64,000 bases of DNA from positions 372,001 to 436,000 of the forward strand of contig VCMS01000008.1 in assembly GCA_022539475.1 (NCBI GenBank), given 5' to 3'. Positions 20,555 to 32,476 of the stretch are shown in pieces (position 1 is the stretch's first letter; every line of letters begins with the position of its first letter). The DNA comes from Gracilaria domingensis (lineage: Eukaryota > Rhodophyta > Florideophyceae > Gracilariales > Gracilariaceae). Under the pieces are notes generated by a model that saw only the letters and a list, made by a program, of their open reading frames with translations, did no database searches and was not told the DNA's origin. The translations under genes were made by a program, and so were the position numbers.

Positions 20555-22059
20555 TCACTCGTGTTCATCCTGCTCCACAAGTTCAGTATTGGTGTTCATT
20601 TTGCATGTAATGTTATGAAACTTCATGTTATGTCCTTCACATTCAGCGATGAAGCAGTCATGAATAGAACCATGGCGACGCCTCATATTGTCATTAAAAA
20701 ACGTATCCTTCAACATCAGAACGAACTTTTCACTGGAAGGCATTCTTATTCCAACTGTGGCCTCTCGCACACCATTTCCCCATATATCACTCCATTCATC
20801 ATGTTCTGGGCCATAATTCATGAGTTCGACGCTGTGTCTTTCTTCGACAATATTGCAGGCGATGTGGAATAGTTGCTCCATACAGGCAGGTGATATCTCT
20901 CCAAAAGCCTTACTAAACACTCTCTGACGTTGACCGCCTCGCCTCGACCCTGTTCCCAACAGCTTCACCACCGAGTATACCCATGCATCGAGACGTGTCA
21001 ACAGAAGTATTGTACCATTCACTTTTGTGCCGTCTTCGTCTGTGACGTCATAACCTCTAAACTCTTGTAGAACTTTTAATGCAACAGGATTCCCAAACAA
21101 CTCATCCTGCTCATCATCTGCGAGGTTCTGTGAAGATGCACTATGTTCAGAGTACATCAACTCACTTCACAGGCCTGAAGCCACCATAAGGTGTCCGCAG
21201 AACCATTTGCGTCCTTCTTCCATAGTTTTGTTTCGGCCTCTTCTACTTGTTTCTTCCGCTCCTCGGTGTTCTCTGTCGTATTCCTCGCCCTTCTCCAAAT
21301 AAGATCGCACCCGAGCAAAAAGAATAGCTTTTACCTCACATTTCTCTGTCTCACTCCTACCACATCACTCATTGTCTGACGCATTCTCTGTTTCAGACAC
21401 AAGTCTGCGCAAACCTCCGTTAGACACGCCTCTTCCAACCCACAACGTCTTATACCGTCCCACATGACTTGCTTCAATTCTAAATGAACCAGATGGTTCA
21501 GTATCTCCTCTGTACCTTCTGAAAATGAGAATGTGTACACTCCAAGACCATCCACTAGCTCGAAGGGCGATTTGGGCACCAAACCTCTTCCACTATCACG
21601 ATCCGTTATGATCACTTGCGAAGCATCAGTGGAGAGATATTCCGATCGATTGTTCCAGTTTCTTTCAGTAATTCCCTCTTCGAAAACAAGCTCATATGTC
21701 TCCCTCTTCGCATACTGCGTCATATTGTGGTATACGACCCGGGCAACCCCCTTAAATACATCCCGAACAGAGATAGTGAACTTCTTTCGACCACTTTTTC
21801 CTGGCTCCTTCACACCAGTGACCTTCCTCATCCTCACGTTTATGACGCCACGAAGGCTCTCAATTATTAGTTCCCTGTCTCGAAGCTTTCGTTCTAGATT
21901 TTTCTTCTGCTCCTCCGCATACTTGAAAGATATTCCAGCTATCATTTTCGCGGATTCACTTTTCTGTACTTGTGTCTTCAGCGTATTCACAAGCTCGATC
22001 AGTTCCGCCCTGCTCTGCTGTTCCATTTCGTTCCCTCTCCTTCCAGAGTCTACTTCCAT
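20555..22059 (-). CDS. Unknown two-exon protein with N-terminal coiled coil
   Basis: Exon 1 runs from an ATG at 22057-22059 to 21335. A GT at 21334-21333 and an AG ending at 21165 define a 170-nt intron, and joining to exon 2 (21164-20555) keeps the frame. This gives about 445 residues. Residues 12-75 are charged and heptad-like (LVNTLKTQVQKSES, EEQKKNLERKLRDRELI), so a coiled coil is likely. The rest is soluble, with no motif I recognise. The clean frame and intron suggest a real gene in a decayed neighbourhood. It is tail-to-tail with Plavaka copy 1, so it could be that element's second gene or an independent host gene. Confidence 0.5.
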
Positions 22060-22077
22060 TCCCCTCTCAATCTCAAC

Positions 22078-22437
22078 TTAGCCGACAACATCTTCTTCCC
22101 ATTCTCCATGGATACCTTGAACGGGCGCAAAACCCTGTGGAACGGTCGCTACTGGGCTTGCTGTCCGTAGAATGTTTTGTTCTCCAAGGGCACGACAGAC
22201 TCGGGGTGGTGAACGATTGCGTACTGTTTCAGCTTGTGTCAGCTTCCTCCTTCTCCCGGGTCTCTCCATATCGCTTCCACTACAACCTTCGGCAACAGGG
22301 GTTCTTTTGCTTCCACCTCGACGTTTTATATTATTCTGGGTACGATTCCTTTCGGAGACTTGTGCCATCGCAGAGGACGGTTGTATCTCTCCTACAGGAT
22401 CGTCGGATGCCCCAAAATATTCTCTGTCCACCTCCAC
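22078..22437 (-). CDS. Possible upstream exon or uORF of the coiled-coil gene
   Basis: This 119-codon minus-strand frame is in phase with the ATG of the coiled-coil gene and is separated from it by a single TAA (22078-22080). It is rich in Arg, Ser and Pro and has no domain. It may be a 5' exon, an upstream frame, or an earlier longer N-terminus cut by a stop. Its own ATG would be internal (MAQVSERN). Confidence 0.25.
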   Translation of the reverse strand: MEVDREYFGASDDPVGEIQPSSAMAQVSERNRTQNNIKRRGGSKRTPVAEGCSGSDMERPGRRRKLTQAETVRNRSPPRVCRALGEQNILRTASPVATVPQGFAPVQGIHGEWEEDVVG

Positions 22438-22439
22438 AG

Positions 22440-23339
22440 TACGTGTCGGTTGTCCGAGGTGTGTGACTTCCCTATTGTCGGGCTTGCTCGCACTCTTTTC
22501 GGTTTTCGGAGGCCTCTACATCTACTTTCGTGATAGCCCTGCGCCAGGTGCTGTCCGACTACGATGTGTCCCTCTTGTCGCTCTTTTCGCTGAGCTTTCT
22601 TGCCCCGATTTTCGACCTCCCTGTGTTTTTTTCGATATGCACTCTGCCCTAGAAGTTTTTAGACGGTTCATTGCACTTCGAGGGGGAGAAGAGGAAGGCC
22701 TTTTACCTCTTCCGGTAACCATATGTTCGTGTAGCTTGGCAAGTAGAAGATGTCTTGGTTTGGGGCAGGCTTTGGTGCTTGACGCTTTCAGGGAGACACG
22801 GAAGAGAACCCACCATGCATCGGTTTAGCACTTCTTATCTTGGACGAGTTTTATGGCATGTTTCCACGTGACCGACCTATGGCCAAAATGAAACTAGTGT
22901 GAACTTCACCCTTCCTACGAGGGATTCATATAACATACAAAAGATACATAGATTCACTTACAATGCCAAGTAGTACTTGAAGAGACTATGAAGACTACGA
23001 ATTATGTGAAAGAGATGTCGCCCAGTCATACGGATTTCCCTAGTCCATAAAAACGTCCTCTTCTACCTCAATGGGTTCTGTTGCGAAACCAGAGAGAAGC
23101 TCAGGAGCCTCCAAAGACTTAAAAGACGTTGTTCCTCTCCTTGCCTTCGTAACAATAGCATTATTCACGCGACGATCTTTATCAGGGGGCGGAGCATCCT
23201 ACTCGAGATCCCATTCATTTTACTTGGCCTCATTGATGTAACCTGCCAAACAAAATGATGCTGGAACCACCCATACTGCAGGTTTTTACTTATTTTCTCC
23301 TCCGGTTACAGTGAGAATGAAAAATACATCCCCTTCTAA
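22440..23339. other. No supported gene
   Basis: The plus-strand frame at 22172-22828 is largely antisense to the minus-strand frames and has no domain. The rest of the stretch has only short frames. Nothing repeated was recognised. Confidence 0.5.
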
Positions 23340-24062
23340 TTCGGTTTAGATACAATATCTTCGAAAGCGATCGGGTGGGACGCCAAGGATTCCTTTTCCG
23401 TACGTTGTATATGTTTCATTACGGTTGGCCAGATTCTGATACACTCAAGTGCCATAAAACGGACAAATTATTTCCCGTTCTTTGATGGGCACTGCTGCAA
23501 ACACCCCCAAGCCGGCTTTGCGGTGTTTGATGGTGGACTTAGATATAGTCATACAGTAATGAGTAGCATCGTGGGCCAAACAACACCCAATATGAACACG
23601 ATCAAGAGCCCCAGGGAAGGTTTCGGGCCAGTCACCAACAGCATTCTGGATAACCAGATCTTCGATCAAACCACAGGTTTTGTAGGAACACGATTATATG
23701 AACTGGAAGAAGTTGATACGGAGGAAACTTCCCAGGGGCTCTCCATGCTTTGCTCAACCTTGTGTTCAACGGATACGCTTCTACCACTCGTGTTGCTACA
23801 TGTTGCGTGCTGTGGTCCACGGTTGTATCTGTATTTCCGTCATTGATGACACGGGCCATTTTTAGGGTCATGTGATGCTTAGCATGCTCAAAGCAAGCAA
23901 CGTCCACCTGTGGGGCAAACTTGGAAGAGTGAAAGCCCACCAGACTGTCCAAAGGTCCACTCTCGTGCGAAATGGGAGATCAGTGACAGAGCCCTCTGTA
24001 CCACCGTAACTCGGTTGTAAGGCCGAAGTGGCATTGTCTATACCTACAGAGGTGCTAGGCAT
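23340..24062 (-). pseudogene. SET-domain protein relic
   Basis: The minus frame of 23445-23669 ends KAGLGVFAAVPIKEREII then CPFYGT. This matches the opening of a SET domain (GlGvfA..pI..Ge.I..YyG). A TGA follows exactly where Leu of the usual 'GtLVY' is expected, and the frame then continues VYQNLANRNETYTTYGKG, so the gene is broken. The upstream frame 23632-23952 (minus) reads as more N-terminal sequence after a frameshift. The second half of the SET domain, with the NH and Y motifs, is missing. It shares its strand with the DNA methyltransferase relic to its right. Unlike the 12-14 kb gene, it belongs to the general SET class rather than the LSMT type. Confidence 0.5.
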
Positions 24063-24829
24063 AGTCGGGGGAAAACGATGAGAAACTCTAGAGATGGGGT
24101 GGTATCAGAAACGATGCGACGAGACCAATGACAGGTATAGTCCCGAGAGGGAAAACAACACACAACAACAACAACAACCAACACCCACACGCAAAGGGTA
24201 GAGCCTCCTCGGCATTGTGCCCGGAGCCGGGCGAGATACTCCAACAGGGATGCACGGGGTTCCGTAACCACCGCCAAACTCCATACAGAGTCGGATCATT
24301 TCGTAATCTAGTCTGATACCTCCTCAGTATGACTCGCAATTCCTGACATCAACGAAAGATGTTCCTCAAGGGTACCGAGAGGGTAGAACCACCGTAACCA
24401 GACGCGGTTATACTCGTGAGACTGATAACCCATGCAGGCGGCGGGCGCTAGAGCCTCACTCGTGCTGAGTCCTCTCGAAGGAGCGCTACTCGACAAAGAG
24501 CTCACTGGGGAGTGCTCGGATTGACTTTGCAAAGGCGGTCGCGTCCGCGAGATCACGCTCACCTAAGTAGGTCTGCCAACTAACTGTGTACACGTGGTGC
24601 ACACCGGCAGGGGTCCGTACACGTGACTAATCCACTGTCATTCGCTTCAGGTGCACCACCTATCCTCCCGTATTATGCACACACGGTCGTGTCATACACG
24701 CGTCCACTTAGCGGTGACAGCGAGCAATGGCGCCCCTGATTACAAGTAAAAATCTGGGAAAGCCATCCAAAAGTAACCTCCAAAATTGGGTCCCACTCAT
24801 ACATTGGGAGTGCAACCTCCTATAATCAC
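24063..24829. other. Unassigned; minus-strand remnants and an ACA/AAC microsatellite
   Basis: Minus-strand frames at 24308-24562 and 24044-24277 look protein-like in part (a Ser/Pro-rich start, then HEYNRVWLRWFYPLG) and may link the methyltransferase and SET relics. No domain is recognisable. A short AAC microsatellite lies near 24160-24182. Confidence 0.3.
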
Positions 24830-27100
24830 CCCTGCTTATATGAGTACCATCTTCACGATTATCACGCGATTTCGCGTCGCTCTACACCACCTCGCATCCT
24901 ATGAACTTCCTGTGCTTCGGCAGAGACAAACAGGCCATTCCAGTGGTGCATGTTCCGGCGAAGGCGTTAATCACTCTGTTCCGAGGCTTTGTAAAGCGCG
25001 ATATGAGTTCCTTCATAAGCTCTCTAAAGCTTCGTTCCGGCCGGATGCTCTGGATCTTCCTACCATTCCTTGTCTTCATTCTTCAGGTCAACATCTCTCC
25101 CTTAGATCTTTTCGGAACATTTTCCAAGATATTCTTGTACGTTTCAAGTGTAAACGGGACGTAGTTGAAACTCTGTAATGAGATAATGCTTCTTTCCTCC
25201 TCCGAATTCACACATCTTTTCACACCGTGTATGGCATACTCAGTGACAGATATCAGTAAAGAAATACGAGTGGGGTCCTTATTAAGATTTCCAGGTTCCC
25301 GTATAAACAACATTGGAGTCTTATCCACACGGAATATAGGTTTGAATCTCTCCTCAGTGACACGCTTTTACTTTCGAACAACGGATACTTTGTCCTTCTT
25401 CACACTGTCATTCATGATTTCGGACCACTTTGGAAACTGCTTAACTGCACAGAATATAATGAAGTGTCCCCCGGCGCGCAGGACGTCATTGATTGTGGCA
25501 GCGGCTCGCTCCATGTCTTCCTCAGTGAGTAGATCATGGTTCCTGTTCTTCTTTCCTTTATGGCCACGTATGTTGTACGGCGGGTCCGTGGAGACGAGCT
25601 GAGCTTCCCCCAGTGTCAGGCTACTTTCCGTTGCCAAAGACTCGCGGATTAGAAATAGGTTCTTTTGATCACAACTGTACAAAACGGAATAAGTGCTCTC
25701 CATCAAGTTGTTGAGCTCCTTCATTGTGTTCGGTATAAAGCGGACTTTGGCCACTTTCGGAGGCTCAACAGTTCTATCCGAGGTGTTAAACATTGAAGGA
25801 GTGGCAATAAGAGGCGGTTCAAAATCATCTTCCTCTGAGAAAACGAATTTGACGGCCTCCACAGTCTTTTTCACTTCTTCCACTTCTGAAGTCTGCTCCT
25901 CACGCCTTGTATCTCGTTTCGCTTCCTGTATAGGTCTCTACAGGTCCTCTGCCAACCTATCGAACCGTTCAGGGAACGGCGGATCACGAGTGTAGTTGGG
26001 GTTCCATGCTTTGCGGTTCAAGTCTGGAGTGGGATGTTCCCGCGCAGCGCTAATGCTTCCTATTTTCTTGCAACGAATAGAGAACGTCATGCGTACAAAC
26101 ACCCTGCACTTCATTCAAGAATTCTTTTGCCAGAACGCGAAGATTCGCATCAACTTCGTCACTGAAGGTAGCCACTAAACCGCCTCTTCAGAGTGTAGCT
26201 TCCACGTTGTTCTCCAGGGAAGTATGATGAGTGACTATGCAGTATCCAATACGGCGGTTCTCCAACACTTTTAACATCATATCCTTCGTGTCGCACAGTA
26301 TGTACGGGTATACCATACTCTCGACGTCGTCGAAGCCAAGACCTCTAGCAAAAATGTCCCAAGCATACATCTTTCTCCCCACAGCAAATCCAGTAAGTTC
26401 AAATGTATTGTTTTCAAAGTTCCTACACGACTCGAAGAATGTATCACGAACAGCACCCCTCGCCACACGTTTCTTCTTCCTCTTCGCGGTTTCCTTTTGT
26501 CTCCATATGTGTCGAAGGCTTGAAAGTTATAAAAGAAGACCGAAGCGAGTTGGTCGAGGAATTGTTCTACAAACGGAATCCGGCTGGTTCTTCACGAGAG
26601 AGGAGATCGCCCTAATGAACGGAGTCTAATAACAGCGATTCCGTAGGCTTTCAGCCGACCTGGACAGCATCATGAAGAAATCTCTTGTACGAGTATCTGA
26701 ACTGTCACCCGTAATATCCAGTAGCCTGCATACCATGTACACCTGCTCCAAAGGTTTCTTTCCAACAACATAGCCCCTTAGATATTTCAAGGTGTGAAGT
26801 TCCCAAGGTTGCGGGAGTGTATTTCATGCTCACGGAACTCTCGTGCTACGTCCAGATTTTCGTGCTTCTCGGCGGCATACTGCACAATAGCGCGGTAACG
26901 AGCGTCGCTAGGCTTCGAACTGGGGTCCTCCTCATTGTTGCATTCGTCTTTTAACGCAAAAAAGAGGTCAGCAGCTCGATAGAAACGAAGCATGGTGTCT
27001 TTGTCCGTATTGCCCATCACGATGTAGTCACGTTTAGGCTGAGGTTTTAAACTCGCTTTCTGCGCAGACGGGAGCGGACGTAAAGAATGAACGGTATTAC
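24830..27100 (-). pseudogene. N6-adenine-type DNA methyltransferase relic with unknown N-terminal region
   Basis: The minus frame 25883-25368 contains STDPPYNIRG (motif IV, DPPY) followed by RAGGHFIIFC. The next frames (25328-25083 and 25079-24882) bring RPERSFRELM and NAFAGTCTTGMA...FIGCE, which is motif I. Motif IV before motif I is the known order of beta-class amino-methyltransferases, and DPPY favours adenine N6 over cytosine N4. Upstream minus frames (27020-26787, 26466-26188 and pieces between) read as one protein-like region of about 350 residues with no known domain. Five or more stops and frameshifts break the gene. It could come from a mobile element, or from transfer from a virus or bacterium. 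Confidence 0.6.
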
Positions 27101-27750
27101 GTGAGCCTCAATAGGTGTCAAACACCCGCCTATACCAACGCGAACGATAAAGACGCAATATGTGCGGAACAACCGCTAATTTCAACAGAAAATTAACTGT
27201 CAGGTTCAAATAGAAGCCTACAGAGATGCTCTATCTTGGAACCTGTAACGCTTGAGTACACCCTGTACTCAACCGTTTATTGCGCGCGCTCGCCGTCCGA
27301 AAGTGCCCTGGCCGCCAGAGCGGGTGCCCAGGCAAGTTAGGCACCCCGCAACCCGCATCTTTGTTCGCGAATCTCGCTCACGAGTCACAGCGGTGTACCG
27401 ATATAACGGGTGGCAGGCTCCCGTAAGACTTCAGTCAAGTATAGAGCGGTATGAAACTGTTACTGAGGTACGAATGTGCCTTTCGTCAGTTTACTTGGTG
27501 TCACGAGTAGGGCTTAAGTACTGACTGAAAGGTTGCGACAGAGGTCCAATTACGTCTGACGCCCTGTCTGAACGTGCAAGGGGTCACAACAGACAGCGGA
27601 CAGTGTCGCTGTGATCATCACTCACTCTTTTCTACCAAGGGTAGAGAATATTGGCTGGCCCGAAAAGTGCGAGGCCAGTCAAGCAATACCCACAATTGGT
27701 AAATTGGTTGGTTAAATACGAAAAAGAAGATCAGACTAAGAGTACCCTAC
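27101..27750. other. No gene; possible terminal region of the copia fossil
   Basis: The stretch has no credible coding frame. It lies just beyond the 3' end of the copia pol fossil, where an LTR would be expected. I could not find a matching second copy in the window, so an LTR cannot be called. Confidence 0.35.
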
Positions 27751-30700
27751 TCAAGCGGAACATAAGTTGAAAACGCTGGTGTTGTTCCGAATGACCCATT
27801 GGTTGATCGGATGGTCCATAGTGCCGGTAGCTATCACCTTCGTGAAGGCTGCACAAGGTTTAGGCTTGGTTAGGCCATCTGCAGGGTTGTGTTCGCTTGA
27901 AATGTGACCAACATCAGATATTTTTAAGCAATTGTATGCTTGACGCGCTGCAGTGATATCGATCATTAGACGCTTTTCCGTATTAAAAGAATTATTCGTA
28001 ATAGTATCAAACAAAGACTTGCTATCGGTTAGAATGCACAGACGAATACTTCTTCCCAAGATCCTTTCCAGGTCGTGTCGTAAGATGAAAGCAGCATCAA
28101 ATCCGTCAGCAAAGGCGTAGATTTCAGCAGCAATTACGCTTCGAACAACTCTTCGGGTCTTGTAAGAGCGGTAGCATAGAATGTTACAATGTTCGTACTT
28201 GTCGCATAAGGTAACGATATATCCCAGCTATGAGGTCTGGTCGGTGTTATTGGCGAAGAAAGAGTCGGTGTAAACCCTAAGATGCAAAGATTCCATATCG
28301 AGATGCTGCTGCATGAGGCCGACATCGGATGTACGCTTTAAGTGTTCAATACAGGAGTTCCGTTTCTCAGTCGCTGTTGAACTGCGTGTGCGTAACCTGA
28401 GCGAGTTGTGCAACGCCGAGGGATGAGTCAGGTCTTGTGTGCGTGATCCATCCGATTGACATGAACTTGGATTTGAAATTGGCAAAGCTTGCGTCCGTGG
28501 CGACGGGGTGTAACTTCGTGATCTGCTTGCGCTGTTTGAGGTAGAACTTCCCATCTTTCGTCGACACTTCTAGCCCGGCAAAAACGAAGTTGTCCAATAC
28601 CTTCTTCTTCGATTCGAAACGCTGCGATGTCTTCTCGGTGTGCTTCGTGAAGTCGTCCAATACCTTCTTCTTCGATTCGAAACGCTGCGATGTCTTCTCG
28701 GTGTGCTTCGTGAAGTCGGATGTGCCCGCCACGATGGAGTCGTCAACATACGTTCAGGCCAGTCCGCGCAGTTGTCCTTGTACCTGTTTCGAAAAAAGAG
28801 ATAAGTCCCCGATGGCTTGTTGCCTATCCAAATCTTTGATCATGTGCCCGGTAAAGGTGAAGTTCCAGTAGTCACCAGAATCAGTTAATCCGTAAAGTGG
28901 TCGCAGTGTTTTGAGTAGTTGATTCGGCTGAAGTTCTGACTTCTAGGTTGGGCGGATGTACACGTCGCGCTTGAGCTGGGTTGCGGACTGTATGTACGCT
29001 TCGGTAATATCCGTGGACCATATGCGGAAACCAAAGAGAGCGGCGAGAGGAGAATGACTCGAATGGAGAACTGCTGGAGAGTTGTTGACTTGTGCACGAT
29101 GCTGCGCTTCTCCTCGTCCATGTGAATCTGTGCAATAAAGCCTCCTTTAAATAGCGGTTCATTGGTTTCGAAATTCTTGATCGAGAGGGCGAAGCGGCCG
29201 CCAATGATGTTAGCGTTCGGTGGTAGTTCCTCTTTGCATACTACCTTCCAAGTTCCAGGGCGGAATAGGCCTTCGAGCTTCTTGCTTTTCCCAGGCAGAA
29301 AGTGGGAGTTGGAGTTCCGTGGATCGCTGGCGGGGATGATATCTGTGATGAAGATTTGCGCGGTAGAGGCAGCAGCTGGTGAAGTCGGCGGAGTGGGGAA
29401 CTGGGTTCGGAACCGTGCAAGATGCTGCTGCAGAGTGGTGGTGGCGTGTTCGTCCGAGAACATGAACGCGGGTATGACTTCGGAAAGGTTGTAATGCTTG
29501 AACATATTGCATGCTTGACATAGATCTCCTTGTTTTCTACGCGCAAGACTTTGAATGGGCCGAGGAATGCTTTGTCTCCTTTGCGGTAGACGTGAACTTG
29601 ATCACCGGGAACGATGACGTACTGGGTGGCGGGTGGTATTCGGGAACGGAGGGCCTGAGCGTTGCGAAGCTCGGCGACGATAGTGGAATATTCGGTCCGG
29701 TCGGCGGCGAGAGCGCGCATGCGGGAGCGCTGGTCGGGGAGTTTGATGGCCACTTCGGGAAAGCGGGGAAGGGATCCAAAAACGATCAGGGACGGAGTGT
29801 ACCCATCGGGCCCAATTGTGTCATTCATTGCCTTGATGGAGATGCGCAGCAGGAGATATTTGTCTAAGTCCGGGGCTTCGTGGCGTAGCTTACAATAGAT
29901 GCGTCGGAGTGGGTCGTGATAGCGCTCCCCAAGGCCAAGGGAATTGTGTGACTCAAAACCAGAGATCTTGAGTTCAATGCCGTGCTCAGCGGTGAGCTTG
30001 TTTCACCGGGTAGATGTGAAGACCGAGCCGGGGTCGGTACGCATGGCGTTGGGATGGCCAATATAAAGTGTTGTTCAACACATCGTGAAAGCGCGCCATA
30101 TTTCTTCAGTGGACTCGCCTGGCAAGAAGCTGGCGTTCGAGAAACCTGTGCCGAGGTCGACGACGTGCAATACTGCCCTTCCGTCAAACCGAATCAGATC
30201 AAGGGCGACTTCCTGATTAAACACAATTTGTTCCTCAGGCATCGAGACGCGAAAGCGTAACGATCGAGACGATATTTGGGTGCAAGTGGCGCAGGTTTTG
30301 GAGATGGTTCCGATTAACGAGCGGGTTGCCGGTGAAATTTTCCCAGGGTGTAAACGGTGGATGAGGTTTTACAATTTCTTAGCGGAGGGATGATAGAAGT
30401 GGTAGTGCAGTCGACGGAGTTCGGTGAGGGTTGAGGGCGCCGTGTTGTGGGCGTAGAAAGCGTGCTGAGGTCCCCGTCGTCTTCAGGAACTGTCAGGTCG
30501 GAGGGGAGAAACGCGGTGTCCCATTCCAAGTAGAGGTGGCCGAATTTCCGCGTTAAAGGTTGCGTCCAGCCTTCCAATTTGCTACGTAACGAAGCGTCGT
30601 GCATTTCCAGTACAACGCGGGAGTGTACGCAGATCTCGAGGCCAAGGAGGAATGCGATATCTGCCTCGACCACGTGAGTTCAAACGTGAAGCGTGGTGCC

Positions 30701-31486
30701 AGCTGGCGTAAGAAGAGAGATTTCTAGTTGTCCCAGACTTGGCTTGGAGCCATCACCTAAGCAGAGGGTAAGGAGGGCGGGTTGGAGCGGACTGTGGCGT
30801 TTAGCGGTGGCGAAGTAGGCGTCGAGCTGCGGTTTACCAATGATGCTACAGAAGGCAGCGGTGTCCATACAAGCGCCATCAAACAGGTTGCGAGACGGAT
30901 CCTTTGCGGGTGACTTGAGATAGGAAGATTTGCCGGAGATTGGCCTCGGGTTCCCTTGTACGTCTTACACATGATGCAAGCCAGCGGAGCATTTGGCGAG
31001 TTCGGGGCAGGCGTGAAGTGCAGTGGTTTTTTGGCTTGGCGGAGACGAAGGCGAAGCGAGGCGCGCGACGGAGGCGGGGGCGGTTCTTCAGGAGATTCGT
31101 CGAAATTATTGGTGTCGGAGGTGGAGGAGCAGGGGAGGGAGGGGTATCGTCACGAGGAGGGGCGTCGGGGGTGGCAGGTGTACGTGTAGTGGGAATGACG
31201 AAGGCAATAGCGTCGGCGGCGGGGTGGGGAAGGGGGAGGGTGATCTTCTTGTTAGATGTCATCTGCAGTGGTAGACGTGTGGAGTGGAGGACCAGTATGA
31301 GAACTTGGGAAAGGAGATGGAGTGGGGTTCTGCGGAGGGAAAGTGTCGATTCCACCTTCAGGGGGATCGGGAGGCAGAGGGAAAGTGTTGGAAGGCCGGA
31401 GTGAGGGATGCACTTGGGCAGGTTGACTTCCAGACAAAAAGACTGCTGGTGGTCTGGCATCGTCATGTCGCTTGATTTACGGGTCA
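27751..31486 (-). mobile_element. Ty1/copia LTR-retrotransposon fossil (internal region)
   Basis: In minus-strand order the parts are a Pro-rich segment and aspartic-protease-like region (about 31486-30680), an integrase core and its C-terminal side (about 30260-29240), reverse transcriptase (about 29505-28370, with the GRFALSIKNFET and KLHPVATDASFANFKSKF segments) and RNase H (28059-27751, TDSKSLFDTITNN then SSEHNPADGLTKP). Protease-integrase-RT-RNase H is the copia order. The element is broken in many places (ten or so breaks by eye) and a full gag is not evident. No LTR pair was found in the window. I judge it clearly older than the chromovirus at 44.8 kb. Confidence 0.75.
28592..28717. 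repeat. Exact tandem duplication of a 63-bp unit inside the copia fossil
   Basis: The blocks 28592-28654 and 28655-28717 are identical. The unit length is a multiple of three. Complete identity suggests the duplication is recent, or is an assembly artefact. Confidence 0.9.
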
Positions 31487-31508
31487 TGGCACCACTTGTC
31501 ACCACCGT

Positions 31509-31900
31509 CCCTATAAGAAAGATTTTTAATTTTGTAAACCTAACATGACGGAATTTGGATGTGCCGGACATTCAAATTACACTCGTTCAGCCTTTCACGC
31601 GACCTCCTTTTCGAAATGGCGCATATTGAATTGTCAATTTTTTTTAATTTTGTGAGTGTCATTGGACGGTGCATTATGATTGTTCTGGTTGCACGTTATG
31701 CTATTGTGAGTGTCATGTACCGCCAACACTATCCTCCAACATTCCTATCATATTCGTATCGCCTTGTTTTAACACCCTAGATGGTGCTGTACGGCCCGAT
31801 TTTATTGATCCATTTCACTACCACGCGCGTTCCAATTTTCGGAAAAGTGTTCAATTAATATCCGCGCGTGCTCCACAAACCGCAAAAATATTTTATAAGG
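31509..31900. mobile_element. MITE, CCCTATAAGAAA family, copy A
   Basis: It is 392 bp with ends CCCTATAAGAAAG and, reverse-complemented, CCTTATAAAATATTT, flanked by CGT on both sides (31506-31508 and 31901-31903). Its interior (TTTAATTTTGTGAGTGTCAT and GTGAGTGTCATG words) matches the copies at 36511-36904 and 43520-43911. It is non-coding. It lies between the copia fossil and the nuclease relic. Confidence 0.8.
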
Positions 31901-32026
31901 CGTTGGGATGAGGGAGGGAGGAATAAATGAAAGCCCGGTGCTGAAGTCCCTCCCAAGTCATTTTCATGACAACGATATGCAAGAATAGAAATCAGAGAGT
32001 ACGAAAAAAAGCGCAGAAATTATAAG

Positions 32027-32476
32027 ATGGAGTACACCCGAACGTCTGGCCTCATTTCTTCCGGAGAAGAACAGATAATAACGGACAGCCCTGATGGGTC
32101 AGTGGGGGCACTGGTGGAAGATAGTGATTGCCTTGTCTGTGCGCTGGAAATCAAATCAATGAAGTCGTTCAGCACCACAGAAATAGAGAAGAACGCTCGT
32201 GCCGCATTTGAAAGTGCGGTGGAGGTTTCTGATATCGGCATAAGTGAGGACGCGACAGGAATGTTCCATAAATTAGTGCCATTAGTTCCATACAGACTTC
32301 AGTGCATGCATCATGCCCTGTGTATAAAGATGGATATTGTTTGTTTCAGTATGGAGAGAAGGAGAAGCTGCGGTTTAGCAGAGATAATATTTCCCGCTTT
32401 CCTTCATTTTGCTGAACATTTTCTGTACCAATACAGCTCTGTATTGTCGGAGATTTGTTTGGGAGAATTCAGCTGA
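32027..32476 (+). pseudogene. YqaJ-like PD-(D/E)XK nuclease relic, second copy
   Basis: The ATG at 32027 gives 149 residues with TDSPDGSVG (candidate metal-binding Asp), then CALEIKSM (the E-x-K pair) and PYRLQCMHH (a Gln-bearing helix). The order and spacing match YqaJ/lambda-exonuclease-like nucleases and parallel the region at 7090-7500. The usual continuation appears in broken frames to about 33130, so the gene is decayed at its 3' side. Its left side is cut off by MITE A and the copia fossil. No transposase is attached to it here. Confidence 0.45.

Noticed and set aside
22172-22828. 218-codon plus-strand frame
   Set aside because: Much of it is antisense to minus-strand frames of the coiled-coil gene region, and it shows no domain or start context.
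27120-27740. 3' LTR of the copia fossil
   Set aside because: The position is right, but no second copy exists in the window and no TG...CA borders with a purine tract are convincing, so it is left as an unassigned stretch.
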